A DNA stretch of 64,000 nucleotides, taken from contig NZ_MBQE01000002.1 in the NCBI RefSeq assembly GCF_001696535.1, forward strand, positions 558,001 through 622,000, read 5' to 3'. This document shows, piece after piece, positions 34,234 through 41,735 of this stretch. Every line of letters starts with the position of its first letter. Position 1 is the first letter of the stretch. The position numbers were made by a program, and so were the translations under genes. Under the pieces are notes generated by a model. The model saw nothing but the letters and a program-made list of their open reading frames with translations. It did no database searches and had not been told where the DNA came from. Source of the DNA: Stappia indica (GTDB lineage Bacteria; Pseudomonadota; Alphaproteobacteria; Rhizobiales; Stappiaceae).

Positions 34234-34584
34234 TCAACGCCGCGACAGCAGGGCGATCAGGAAGCCGATGCCGGCTGCGATGCCGAGCGACTGCAGCGGC
34301 TTGCGGCGGACATGGGAGGTCAGCGACTGCTCGAGGCGGTTCAGCTCCTCGGTGAGGCTGTCGAGCGTCTGCTGCGACACGTCGGCGATGTCCTTGCCGG
34401 CCTTGCTGGCGCGCTCGGTATATTCGCCGGTCTTCTCGGTGCCGTAGCGCGAGATCGACTTGGCCAGGGACGAGATATCGCCGCGCAGACGGTCGATGTT
34501 CTCCTGGATGGTCGCGGCTTCGTCCTCGGCGCGGGCAGCCTTGGCAGCAGCGGCAGCGGACTTGGTGTCGGCGGTATTCGGCAT
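34234..34584 (-). CDS. DUF883/ElaB-YqjD family protein
   Basis: 116 aa. A long amphipathic coiled-coil region (about 20-90; EDEAATIQENIDRLRGDISS, DSLTEELNRLEQSL) is followed by the basic SHVRRKPLQS and a C-terminal membrane anchor (LGIAAGIGFLIALLSRR), the YqjD/ElaB layout. E. coli relatives are stationary-phase, membrane-tethered ribosome-binding proteins. ATG 34584 (MPNTADTKS) has AAGGAGA upstream. Co-transcribed with the holin-like gene. Confidence 0.88.
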   Translation of the reverse strand: MPNTADTKSAAAAAKAARAEDEAATIQENIDRLRGDISSLAKSISRYGTEKTGEYTERASKAGKDIADVSQQTLDSLTEELNRLEQSLTSHVRRKPLQSLGIAAGIGFLIALLSRR

Positions 34585-34657
34585 GAAAGTCTCCTTCTCG
34601 GAAGACAAGCCCGCACCCTCGCATTACGGGAGCAGGCAAAGGAGGGGAACGGGCAAA

Positions 34658-34684
34658 GGAGGCGCCGACTGCGCCGGCACCTCC
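34658..34684 (-). terminator. Stem-loop after the PRC-barrel gene
   Basis: GGAGGCGCCG (34658-34667) pairs with CGGCACCTCC (34675-34684) with one mismatch. It lies just 3' of the PRC-barrel gene. No T-run, so tentative. Confidence 0.4.
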
Positions 34685-34706
34685 CTTGACTGCCTGTGTC
34701 GATCGA

Positions 34707-35264
34707 TTACTCGACCGGGGTCACGGAGTCGGCAGAGAACTCCGGCATCGCTTCCAGGGTCTCCTGGGTCTGCGTGGTGTAGATGCGGGCATCACCGTTC
34801 TCGTCGCGACGGACCTCCAGCGAGGAGAGCTCCACGGCGACCGGCTTGGCACCGATGCCCAGGAAGCCGCCAACGTCGACAACCATGGCCTCGATCTTGC
34901 CGTCGGCCGCGACGACCACATCGGAAACCTCGCCGATGTCGCTGTCGTCAGCGCTGTAGACGGTGCTGCCGATCAGCTCCTCGGCGGTGGTCACGCCGAC
35001 CTCGGCCAGAATGTCGCGCTCTTCGACGGCAGGGGCGGCGGCGGTGTCGCCGGTGGTTGCCGGAGCTTCCATGCTGGGAGCAGCGTCCATGCTCGGAGCG
35101 GTGGTCGGGGCGGCCGCGTCACCAGCCGGAGCCGGCTGCGTCGCGTTCATCTCGGGAGCCGCCGGGGTCATGCCGGTGTCTTCGTTCAGTTTCTGGTCCT
35201 GAGCGAGGGCGCCGGTGGTCAGAGCGGCGGCAAGAGCGGTCGTCGTCAGAAGCGTGCGGATCAT
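34707..35264 (-). CDS. Exported PRC-barrel domain protein
   Basis: 185 aa. Signal peptide MIRTLLTTTALAAALTTGALAQ, then a low-complexity Ala/Pro/Met linker (about 30-85) and a C-terminal PRC barrel (ELIGSTVYSADDSDIGEVSD, VVVAADGKIEAMVVDVGGFL, GIGAKPVAVELSSLEVRRDE). Common stress-induced periplasmic protein in Rhizobiales; binding partner unknown. Has an EcfG-type promoter at 35355-35379. Confidence 0.9.
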   Translation of the reverse strand: MIRTLLTTTALAAALTTGALAQDQKLNEDTGMTPAAPEMNATQPAPAGDAAAPTTAPSMDAAPSMEAPATTGDTAAAPAVEERDILAEVGVTTAEELIGSTVYSADDSDIGEVSDVVVAADGKIEAMVVDVGGFLGIGAKPVAVELSSLEVRRDENGDARIYTTQTQETLEAMPEFSADSVTPVE

Positions 35265-35354
35265 GTCTTTAGTCTCCTGATTTGTTGTCTCGTGACCTCC
35301 ACCTTCGTGCCGATCTTGGGTTCGGCTCAGGTTTCGTCTTGGTCACGACAGAAG

Positions 35355-35379
35355 AACCCGCTCGCCGGAGAAAGGTTCC
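35355..35379 (-). promoter_or_regulatory. EcfG-type promoter for the PRC-barrel gene
   Basis: On the minus strand GGAAC (35379-35375)-N17-GTT (35357-35355), with G instead of C before GTT. It lies 91 nt upstream of the start codon. Confidence 0.65.
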
Positions 35380-36078
35380 GGCCGCGTTTCCGATTTTTCG
35401 ATTTCGCATGTGCTTTTCTGTCCGCGTCCCTGTCCGGGCCCGTGTCCGTCCCACCTGGTCCCCAGGCGCTGTCGCGGCGGTTCGGGCCGCAAGCCTCAAG
35501 AAGAACGCGCGCGCGTATACCGCGCGTGTAGGGGGAGGCCTTTTCGCTACCGGGGTGCCCGGAACGGGCCAGAAAAACGGGCCGGAAAAACGCACCGGAA
35601 AAAATTTCGAAAAAACTCACCCGCGGTCCCGAGGGCCGGCCTTGCCCCCTGGTCCGGAGGCCCGGGCGGGCGGCGGGGAACGAAAAAACGCGGAAGAAAG
35701 TTCGCGGCGATGCGTCCTGAGGCCTGGCTCTCGATCCTGATGTCGACCTTCCGCCCCCTGTGCTCGCCCTTCCATCCAGGCCGTTGCACCGGACTCTCGT
35801 GCAGGGGCCCCGTGTTCTCGCTGCTCGCGGAGAGCTTTCAGAAGCGTCAGAATCCCAATGTTCCTGCGGGGCAGCACGTTTTCTTCAAAAAAAGTTCAGT
35901 GCAGATTGAACAAATTCGCCGCTGGTGGGTTGACTTCATGACCATGCACGATGGTGCAAACTTAAGGCAGGTGGGGTTGTTGCAGTAATCGACCCGTTCT
36001 TGTCGCCGCATGGGACATGAGTACCGGTTTCGCAGACTGTATTGCGGCAACCGGGAAGCTGTTCAAAGGAGAAATATC
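35380..36078. other. Long stretch without a convincing gene
   Basis: About 700 nt with several open frames, none having a ribosome site, recognisable motif or normal composition. It holds a 13-bp tandem repeat with A-tracts (35564-35602), a C/T-rich patch near 35415-35465 and an alternating CG patch near 35506-35526. Its right end carries the 5' region of the DUF1328 gene. I see no clear promoter or RNA gene in it. Confidence 0.6.
35564..35602. repeat. Three 13-bp tandem repeats with A-tracts
   Basis: ACGGGCCAGAAAA, ACGGGCCGGAAAA, ACGCACCGGAAAA in tandem, followed by a fourth A-tract at 35610-35615. Lies in the gene-free stretch between the PRC-barrel and DUF1328 genes. Confidence 0.75.
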
Positions 36079-36258
36079 ATGTTCGGTTGGGCTCTGACCT
36101 TCCTTGTTGTCGCGCTGATCGCGGCGGTGCTGGGTTTCGGCGGAATCGCCGGCACGGCCATGGGTATCGCCAAGCTGATCTTCGTCGTGGCGATCATTCT
36201 CTTCGTGATTTCGCTGGTCTACGGCCTGATCAGCGGTCGTCGTCCTCCGACGGTCTGA
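36079..36258 (+). CDS. DUF1328 (YtjA-like) small membrane protein
   Basis: 59 aa, two hydrophobic helices ([40 protein letters not shown]) with the DUF1328 Gly-rich turn between. ATG 36079 with AAAGGAGA upstream. Frequently a stress-induced membrane peptide; function unknown. No EcfG-type site seen upstream. Followed by a good terminator. Confidence 0.92.
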   Translation: MFGWALTFLVVALIAAVLGFGGIAGTAMGIAKLIFVVAIILFVISLVYGLISGRRPPTV

Positions 36259-36325
36259 TAGCAGCCGATCGACCGTCGACGCAGGCGGCCTGCTCACTCC
36301 TCCCTCGTCTGTCCGCCTGCCTGTT

Positions 36326-36362
36326 GCGCCGCGGGGTCTCAACCCCCGCGGCGCCTTTTTTT
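36326..36362 (+). terminator. Rho-independent terminator of the DUF1328 gene
   Basis: GCGCCGCGGGG (36326-36336) pairs with CCCCGCGGCGC (36344-36354), followed by TTTTTTT. Confidence 0.92.
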
Positions 36363-36483
36363 GTGGCGGCAATGGCCGCGCGTTCGGGGCAGGGGTAGGG
36401 GAGCTTTCTTGCTCAGCCCGCTAACCCCGTTCCGCCTGCTCCCCCCGTTACGCCCCCCCCCCATCCGTTGGCTCCGGCAACGC

Positions 36484-36512
36484 AAAAAGCCGACAGGATC
36501 GCTCCTGTCGGC
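36484..36512 (-). terminator. Rho-independent terminator of the nepR2-ecfG2-kinase operon
   Basis: On the minus strand GCCGACAGGA and TCCTGTCGGC form a perfect 10-bp stem with a 4-nt loop, followed by TTTTT. It lies 55 nt past the kinase stop. Confidence 0.88.
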
Positions 36513-36566
36513 TGCAGCAAGATCGGTCGGTGTTTCGAAGAGGGCCGGAGAGGCGAGGGGTAGCCT

Positions 36567-38219
36567 TCAGTGCATGGATGCGGAGGTCTGCGCCGGAGGG
36601 ATCGGATGGAGGGGGATCTCCAGGCGGGCGATGGCGTCTTCCATGCCGCAGGTCGCGTCCAGCTGGTGCAGATAGGCATGCACAAGACGCGAGCGCAGCG
36701 AGGTCGGGGCGCCGGTCTCGTTCCCGTCGAGCGTGTCGTTGATCTGGCTGGCGCCGGAAATCACCATAGCGATGCGTTCGGCCCCGCTCAGCTCGATGGA
36801 CACGACCTCTCCCGGCAGCAGGCAATCGAAGCGTGGCGGCAGCAGCTCGGCCAGGATGAAGGCGAGCGGGATCGCCCGGTCGAGATCGATTTCCGCCGCG
36901 TTGGCGCCGGCATTCGTCTGGATCCGCACCCGTCCCTGCGGCAGCATCGCCGGCCCGCGCAGGCCTTCCACCACCTCGTGCACCAGGGCGGTGAGTGCGA
37001 CATTGGTGCCCTCGGTCGAGGCGTAGGACACGCGATAGGCGGCGGCGATCGCCAGGATCCGCTCCAGCGTCACCCTGAGCGCGGCCTTCTCGCGCGGACC
37101 CGTCGCATCGCGCCGCTGCATGCTCACCAGGCTGATGATCATCTGCAGGGTGTTCTTGATGCGATGGTGCAGCTCGCGGCTGAGCCGGCGCTGCTCGGCG
37201 AGCGCGGCCTCGGTGTCGTGCGTACGCCGCTCGATCCGGTCGGCCATCATGTCGAAGGTGACGCCGAGGAGGTCGATCTCCGGCGGTGCCGATGCCAGCT
37301 GGCCGACGCGCGCCCGGGTGTTGCCCGTGCCGTATTGGCGGAAGGTGGAGTAGATGTGGCTGAGATAGCGGAGCAGGAAGCGCTGGATGCCGTAGCGCAG
37401 CACCACGAAGACCACCGCCAGCAGGATCAGCGGCGGCAGCAGGGCGCGCAGCACCGTCAGCCACAGTTCCAGCCGGTGTTCGGACGAGCGGCTGGCCGTG
37501 ACCACCCGGTAGTCGGTGCCGGGCAGGGTGCTGGAGCCGACGAACCAGCCGCGGTCGCTTTCGGAAAAGTCCGCCCCGTCCGCGCGCGTCTCGCCGACGA
37601 TCTGCAGGAAGCTGCCGATGTCCGTCTCTTCATAGACGTGGGAGGCGAGGACGGCGCTGCTCTTGTCGACCAGCGCGAAGCCGATATTGGTCGCCGCCGT
37701 CGCCGTGATCGGGGCGATCAGCAGCGTCTGCGGGCGCAGGCCGATATCGATGCGGGTTCCGGTCGCCTCGTTGGTCCGCGAGACGGTGATCGTCTTGGCG
37801 GCGGGGCCGGTGACGGCTTCGTTGGGGGCGCCGACAGGGCGCTCGTTCACCGTGCCGTCCTCGTCGAGGCCGATGTTGCACATCGGGATCTCGCCCCGAT
37901 AGATCGAAAGCTCGGTGGCCTCGATCAGGTCCTCGCGCATGGAGGCGAATACACGCCGACAATCTCCCAGGACCTGAGGGTCGAGGGAGTTGAGGGCGCT
38001 GGCATAACCTTCAGCACGCGCAATCACCTTCGCGCTGGACTGTCCGATCAGGCGGGCATAATCCAGGAAGCGCTTGTGCTCCTCCTGGGAACGTCTTTCG
38101 AGATCGGAATAGGACAGCAGGAAGGCGAGAGCGGCGAGGGGAATGAGGGCTGCCGCGATATGGGCGAACAGCCTTCGATCAAGCCGGGTGCTGTTGGGCG
38201 GCAGTTTACTCCATGGCAC
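36567..38219 (-). CDS. HisKA_2-type sensor kinase with degenerate ATP-binding domain (PhyK/PhyP-like)
   Basis: Membrane sensor of 550 aa: TM1 about 20-40 (LFAHIAAALIPLAALAFLLS), extracytoplasmic domain about 40-275, TM2 about 276-296 (LLPPLILLAVVFVVLRYGI), HAMP-like linker, and H-box ELHHRIKNTLQMIISLVSMQ with His352. The following HATPase region is eroded: the N-box reads AFILAELLPPRF instead of a NELVTNALKH-type motif, and the D-box reads MVISGASQIND instead of DxGxG. GTG start at 38219 overlaps ecfG2 by 14 nt, third gene of nepR2-ecfG2-kinase. Likely a PhyR phosphatase or pseudokinase rather than a kinase; Sphingomonas PhyP is a precedent for a PhyR phosphatase of this family. Confidence 0.85.
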   Translation of the reverse strand: MPWSKLPPNSTRLDRRLFAHIAAALIPLAALAFLLSYSDLERRSQEEHKRFLDYARLIGQSSAKVIARAEGYASALNSLDPQVLGDCRRVFASMREDLIEATELSIYRGEIPMCNIGLDEDGTVNERPVGAPNEAVTGPAAKTITVSRTNEATGTRIDIGLRPQTLLIAPITATAATNIGFALVDKSSAVLASHVYEETDIGSFLQIVGETRADGADFSESDRGWFVGSSTLPGTDYRVVTASRSSEHRLELWLTVLRALLPPLILLAVVFVVLRYGIQRFLLRYLSHIYSTFRQYGTGNTRARVGQLASAPPEIDLLGVTFDMMADRIERRTHDTEAALAEQRRLSRELHHRIKNTLQMIISLVSMQRRDATGPREKAALRVTLERILAIAAAYRVSYASTEGTNVALTALVHEVVEGLRGPAMLPQGRVRIQTNAGANAAEIDLDRAIPLAFILAELLPPRFDCLLPGEVVSIELSGAERIAMVISGASQINDTLDGNETGAPTSLRSRLVHAYLHQLDATCGMEDAIARLEIPLHPIPPAQTSASMH

Positions 38220-38784
38220 TGATCTTCACCGTCGAACCGGGAGAAAGGGCGAGGACAGCTTCCACGGCTCGATCCGGTCCGAACTCGCTCGTCGACTCTG
38301 TTCCCATGATGTCGGCCAGCCGCGAACGGGCGCGGTTGACGCGACTTTTTACCGTGCCGATGGCGCAGCCGCAAATTTCAGCAGCTTCTTCATAAGAAAA
38401 GCCAGAGGCGCCAATGAGGATCAGCGCTTCGCGCTGGTCGTCGGGGAGCTGGTCGAGGGCGCGGCAGAAGTCATCGAGGTCGAGGTGACCCGTCTGATTC
38501 GGGTGCGCGGCGAGCGTCGCGGAGTAGCGGCCGTCCACGTCCTGCACCTCGCGCTTGCGCTTGCGATGGGTCGAGTAGAGCGTGTTGCGCAGGATGGTGA
38601 ACAGCCAGGCCTTCATGTTGGTGCCGGGCTCGAAGCGGCCGAGATTGGTCCACGCCTTCATCAGGGCTTCCTGGACCAGATCGTCGGCGCGGTCGCCCAT
38701 GCCCACCAGCGACGCGGCGAAGGCGCGCAGGCTCGGGATGCAAGCCACCATCTCGTTTTTCAGCTCGAGGCTGTGCTCGCTCAT
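38206..38784 (-). CDS. EcfG general stress sigma factor, copy 2
   Basis: ECF sigma factor, 192 aa. Region 2 (IPSLRAFAASLVGMGDRADD, LVQEALMKAWTNLGRF, MKAWLFTILRNTLYSTHRKR) and region 4 (LPDDQREALILIGASGFSYE, EEAAEICGCAIGTVKSRVNR). It carries about 20 extra C-terminal residues compared with copy 1. ATG 38784 overlaps the nepR2 stop. The region 4 recognition helix is nearly identical to that of copy 1 (ATGTLKSRVHR versus AIGTVKSRVNR), suggesting shared promoters. Confidence 0.95.
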   Translation of the reverse strand: MSEHSLELKNEMVACIPSLRAFAASLVGMGDRADDLVQEALMKAWTNLGRFEPGTNMKAWLFTILRNTLYSTHRKRKREVQDVDGRYSATLAAHPNQTGHLDLDDFCRALDQLPDDQREALILIGASGFSYEEAAEICGCAIGTVKSRVNRARSRLADIMGTESTSEFGPDRAVEAVLALSPGSTVKISAME

Positions 38785-38975
38785 TACCGGGCCTCCCCCT
38801 CGGAACCGCTTTCGTCATCAAGTTTTTTCAGCAGATCCTCGAACCTTTGGGGCAGAGGCTGGGTCAGCACCTCGTTGTAGTAGGTTTGCAGCTGATTGCT
38901 GATGCGAGAGTGCACATCTCCGTCAGAGGCGTTAGGCGGCTCTTTTCTCAGGGACTTCTCGCTATAATTTAGCAT
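38784..38975 (-). CDS. NepR anti-sigma factor, copy 2
   Basis: 63 aa. NepR core ISNQLQTYYNEVLTQPLPQR and FEDLLKKLDD fits the family consensus better than copy 1. ATG 38975 with AGGA upstream; an in-frame TTG lies three codons earlier. First gene of the nepR2-ecfG2-kinase operon, preceded by an EcfG-type promoter at 39009-39033. Confidence 0.9.
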   Translation of the reverse strand: MLNYSEKSLRKEPPNASDGDVHSRISNQLQTYYNEVLTQPLPQRFEDLLKKLDDESGSEGEAR

Positions 38976-39008
38976 TGGCAGCAAATCCTTCTTCAGCTCC
39001 GCACCGTA

Positions 39009-39033
39009 AACGCGCGGGGTCGGAATTGGTTCC
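39009..39033 (-). promoter_or_regulatory. EcfG-type promoter for nepR2-ecfG2
   Basis: On the minus strand GGAAC (39033-39029)-N16-CGTT, with GTT at 39011-39009. Full consensus match, 34 nt before the nepR2 start. Confidence 0.85.
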
Positions 39034-39089
39034 GTCCGACCCCGGACTTTTTACTGATGCGGTCGTTGCGGGGCTGGCGAACGGGTGCG

Positions 39090-39281
39090 TCAAACGGTTG
39101 CCGGTCGCGAAGGACCGGCCACGAGCCATGCCAGGAAGCCGAGGACCGGCAGGAACAGGATCAGCAGGATCCAGATCACCTTGGCGGCCGTCGAGGCGCC
39201 CGACCCGATGATCTTGACGATGGCATAGACATCCAGAACCAGAATGATGAGGCCGAGCAGGCCCCCCACCTCGATACCCAT
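39090..39281 (-). CDS. PLDc_N-type small membrane protein
   Basis: 63 aa with two helices (LLGLIILVLDVYAIVKII; AAKVIWILLILFLPVLGFLAW) and the W-I-hydrophobic-P pattern of the phospholipase D N-terminal (PLDc_N) membrane module, here as a stand-alone protein. ATG 39281 with AAGGAG upstream. Preceded by an EcfG-like site at 39395-39420, so probably stress induced. Function unknown. Confidence 0.82.
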   Translation of the reverse strand: MGIEVGGLLGLIILVLDVYAIVKIIGSGASTAAKVIWILLILFLPVLGFLAWLVAGPSRPATV

Positions 39282-39394
39282 GTTCACACTCCTTGTACGG
39301 CCGCTTGCGCGGCGTGCAGTTCTTCTCGTCGCCGGACGGGAGGGGGACCGGGGTGCGGCCACAGACCTGTCAAAAAAGGCGATGTCGGCAGAAG

Positions 39395-39420
39395 AACGCT
39401 CAAGGATGCGGTTTGGTTCC
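39395..39420 (-). promoter_or_regulatory. EcfG-type promoter for the PLDc_N gene
   Basis: On the minus strand GGAAC (39420-39416)-N17-CGTT, with GTT at 39397-39395. It lies about 114 nt upstream of the start codon. Confidence 0.65.
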
Positions 39421-39483
39421 GGCGACGTAGCGGAAAGTTTGCGTGCCGTCGCAGGGCCTTCAATCGGGAACTAAATTAGCTGG

Positions 39484-40497
39484 TTAAAGGTATTGCGAGG
39501 GAATGTTCTCACGGAAGATCAGGTCCATCTTGAGCGGCGGGCGCAGTCCCGCGGTCCCGGCCGGCTGGGCGAAGCGGGCCAGCGTCTCGCCGATCACCTG
39601 ATCCGGATCGGAATTGATCACCGCGTCCATCGTGCCCTCGATCAGCAGGCGGCGGGTGTCGGCGGTCAGGCCGTGGCCGATGAAGACGACCCTGTCGCCC
39701 GCGCCCTGTTCGGCCAGCGCCCTCGCGATGCCGTCGGACGAGCCGCCGACATTGTAGATGCCGACGAGATCCGGGTTCTGCTCCAGCAGCGAGCGGGTGT
39801 GGTTGTAGTTCTCGTTGCGGTCGTCGTGGCCCTCGCGCATGCCGACGATCCTGAGATCGGGATAGGCTTCCTCCAGCAGGCCGAGAAACCCCATCTCGCG
39901 TTCCGCGTGGGCGCGGTAGGTGCGGCTGCCGGCGACCAGAGCGACGCTGCCCTCGCGCGCGCCGCAGAACCGGCCGAGCAGCAGCGCGGCGGTGCGCCCG
40001 GCCGCCTGGTTGTCGAGCCCGACATAGGCCTCGCGCGCCGGGTGGGGCAGGTCGGAGACGATGGTGACGAGCCGGGTGCCGGCCGCGCTCACCTCTTCGG
40101 CGGCCTCGCGCACCAAGGGGTGGTCGATGGCCATGAAGGCGATGCCGTCGGCCCAGCGGGCGTGGTGGCGCAGCGCTGCGGCCAGCGCGCCGGCGTCGAA
40201 GCTCTCGATGAAGAAGCAGCGCAGGGGCGAGGCATCGCGGGTCTGGGTGTCGGCGACGCCCCGCACCTTGTCGCCGAGCAGGCGCAGATAGGGGTTGCTG
40301 CCCATCGGCAGCAGGAAGGCGACGTTCGGCGGGCGCTGGCCGCCGAGCTTCTCGCGCTCCTCCGCGCTCATGTAGCCGAGCTCCACCGCCGCCGCGAGCA
40401 CCCGGGCGACCGTGCGGTCCTTGACGCCCTTGCGGCGGTTCAGCACCCGGTCGACTGTTGCCAGCGACACCCCGGCCGCCTCGGCCAGATCCGCCAT
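39484..40497 (-). CDS. LacI-family regulator of the TRAP/RuBisCO-like cluster
   Basis: At least 337 aa. Helix-turn-helix MADLAEAAGVSLATVDRVLN, RTVARVLAAAVELGY, then a periplasmic-binding-type ligand domain (PNVAFLLPMGSNPYLRLLGD; VGLDNQAAGRTAALLLGRF; YNVGGSSDGIARAL). Start is uncertain: ATG 40497 leaves the helix-turn-helix almost at the N-terminus and has no ribosome site at normal spacing. An in-frame ATT two codons upstream (IPSMADL) sits about 8 nt from AGGAG and would fit better. Divergent from the TRAP genes, with repeated sites between. Confidence 0.88.
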   Translation of the reverse strand: MADLAEAAGVSLATVDRVLNRRKGVKDRTVARVLAAAVELGYMSAEEREKLGGQRPPNVAFLLPMGSNPYLRLLGDKVRGVADTQTRDASPLRCFFIESFDAGALAAALRHHARWADGIAFMAIDHPLVREAAEEVSAAGTRLVTIVSDLPHPAREAYVGLDNQAAGRTAALLLGRFCGAREGSVALVAGSRTYRAHAEREMGFLGLLEEAYPDLRIVGMREGHDDRNENYNHTRSLLEQNPDLVGIYNVGGSSDGIARALAEQGAGDRVVFIGHGLTADTRRLLIEGTMDAVINSDPDQVIGETLARFAQPAGTAGLRPPLKMDLIFRENIPSQYL

Positions 40498-40528
40498 GGA
40501 CGGAATCTGGGTTTCTCCTGAGGGCACC

Positions 40529-40541
40529 TCAAAATACCTCA
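40529..40541. promoter_or_regulatory. Candidate LacI operator half, copy 1
   Basis: TCAAAATACCTCA, repeated exactly 100 bp away at 40629. This copy extends into an imperfect palindrome (TCAAAATA-N5-ATATTTGA, 40529-40549) just upstream of the LacI gene. Confidence 0.5.
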
Positions 40542-40628
40542 ATATTTGATGTTTGACGTGATGCTCACGGCTTCGTAGCCTTTTGTCAAGAGGAACGGAT
40601 TTCGGCGGTCTCTGCGTGTGCGGGCCCG

Positions 40629-40641
40629 TCAAAATACCTCA
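40629..40641. promoter_or_regulatory. Candidate LacI operator half, copy 2
   Basis: TCAAAATACCTCA, identical to 40529-40541 and placed 48 nt upstream of the TRAP binding-protein start, in the shared divergent promoter region. Confidence 0.5.
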
Positions 40642-40688
40642 TGAGCTTCCGGACAATCCGGGCCATGGAACCATCTTGGGAGGATGCA

Positions 40689-41705
40689 ATGACCAGACAG
40701 TTTTCCCTCACGCGGCGCGGCGCCCTTGCGCTCGGTCTCGGCGCGGGTGCCTTCGCCATGGCGCCGGGCTTAGCCCGCGCCCAGTCCGTCACCCTGCGCT
40801 ACGGCCACAACAACGAGCCGGCCAGCGTCGCCGGCGCCCAGGCCGACTGGTTCGCGGAAGCGGTGGGCAAGCATTCGGGCGGCGACATCGCCGTGCAGGT
40901 CTATCCCTCCTCGCAGCTCGGCAAGCTGCAGGAGCTGGCCGAGGCGGTCTCGCTCGGCACCATCGCCTTCTCGCACAACACCGCCGGCGGCATCGGCTCG
41001 CTCTACGAGCCCTTCGCCGCGCTCGACACGCCCTATCTCTACCGGGACGTCGACCACCTGATGAAGGTGATGGACATCAACTCGCCGGTGATGCAGGAGC
41101 TCAACCAGGGCCTGATCCAGGCGGCCAATGTCCGCGTGATCTACGCCCACTATTTCGGCCGCCGCAATCTCACCGCCAACAAGGCGGTCTACAAGCCGGC
41201 CGACCTTGCCGGCGAGAAGATCCGCGCCGTGCCCTTCCCGATCTACCAGGCCGCCATCGAGGGCATGGGCGCAGCCCCCGTCCCGGTCGACTGGTCGGAA
41301 GTCCCGACCGCGCTCGCCACCGGCGTCGTCGCCGGCCAGGAGAACCCGGTCAACGTCATCCTCAACGTCAAGCTGTACGACGTACAGTCCCATCTCATGC
41401 TGACCGGCCACATGTCCAATGCCGAGGTCGTCGTGATGAACGAAGACTCCTGGCAGGCCCTGTCGCCGGCCCAGAAGGAGGCGGTTGCCGCCGCCGCGCT
41501 GGAGATCCGCGAGCGCGCCACCAAGGCGATCCAGGACAACGAGGCCAAGGACACACAGGCGCTGCGCGATGCCGGCATGACGGTGATCGGCCCCGAGGAC
41601 GGTCTCGACGTCGCGGCCTTCCGCGCCTCGGTCAGCAAGGTCGTCGACGAGCGCTTCGGCGAAAAATACGGTGCCCTCTACGAGAAGATCCGGGCGATCT
41701 CCTGA
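40689..41705 (+). CDS. TRAP transporter solute-binding protein (DctP family)
   Basis: Periplasmic binding protein of 338 aa. The N-terminus has a twin-arginine-like signal (FSLTRRGALALGLGAGAFAM ... ARA). Landmarks: TLRYGHNNEPASVAGAQADW, VQVYPSSQLGKLQELAEAV, GEKIRAVPFPIYQAAIEGMG (with the carboxylate-binding Arg) and GVVAGQENPVNVI. Start ATG 40689 has GGGAGGA upstream. DctP proteins bind organic acids including sugar acids, which suits the RuBisCO-like and kinase genes downstream. First gene of the plus-strand operon. Confidence 0.93.
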   Translation: MTRQFSLTRRGALALGLGAGAFAMAPGLARAQSVTLRYGHNNEPASVAGAQADWFAEAVGKHSGGDIAVQVYPSSQLGKLQELAEAVSLGTIAFSHNTAGGIGSLYEPFAALDTPYLYRDVDHLMKVMDINSPVMQELNQGLIQAANVRVIYAHYFGRRNLTANKAVYKPADLAGEKIRAVPFPIYQAAIEGMGAAPVPVDWSEVPTALATGVVAGQENPVNVILNVKLYDVQSHLMLTGHMSNAEVVVMNEDSWQALSPAQKEAVAAAALEIRERATKAIQDNEAKDTQALRDAGMTVIGPEDGLDVAAFRASVSKVVDERFGEKYGALYEKIRAIS

Positions 41706-41735
41706 TCGCCCGACCAATGAGCGAGAGGTGCGGCC

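Noticed and set aside
35561-35565. GGAAC that could begin another EcfG promoter
   Set aside because: No CGTT or GTT at the required spacing and no gene start downstream.
35410-35988. 192-codon plus-strand frame in the gene-free stretch
   Set aside because: Composition dominated by Arg, Pro and Cys, no ribosome site and no domain; it runs through tandem repeats.
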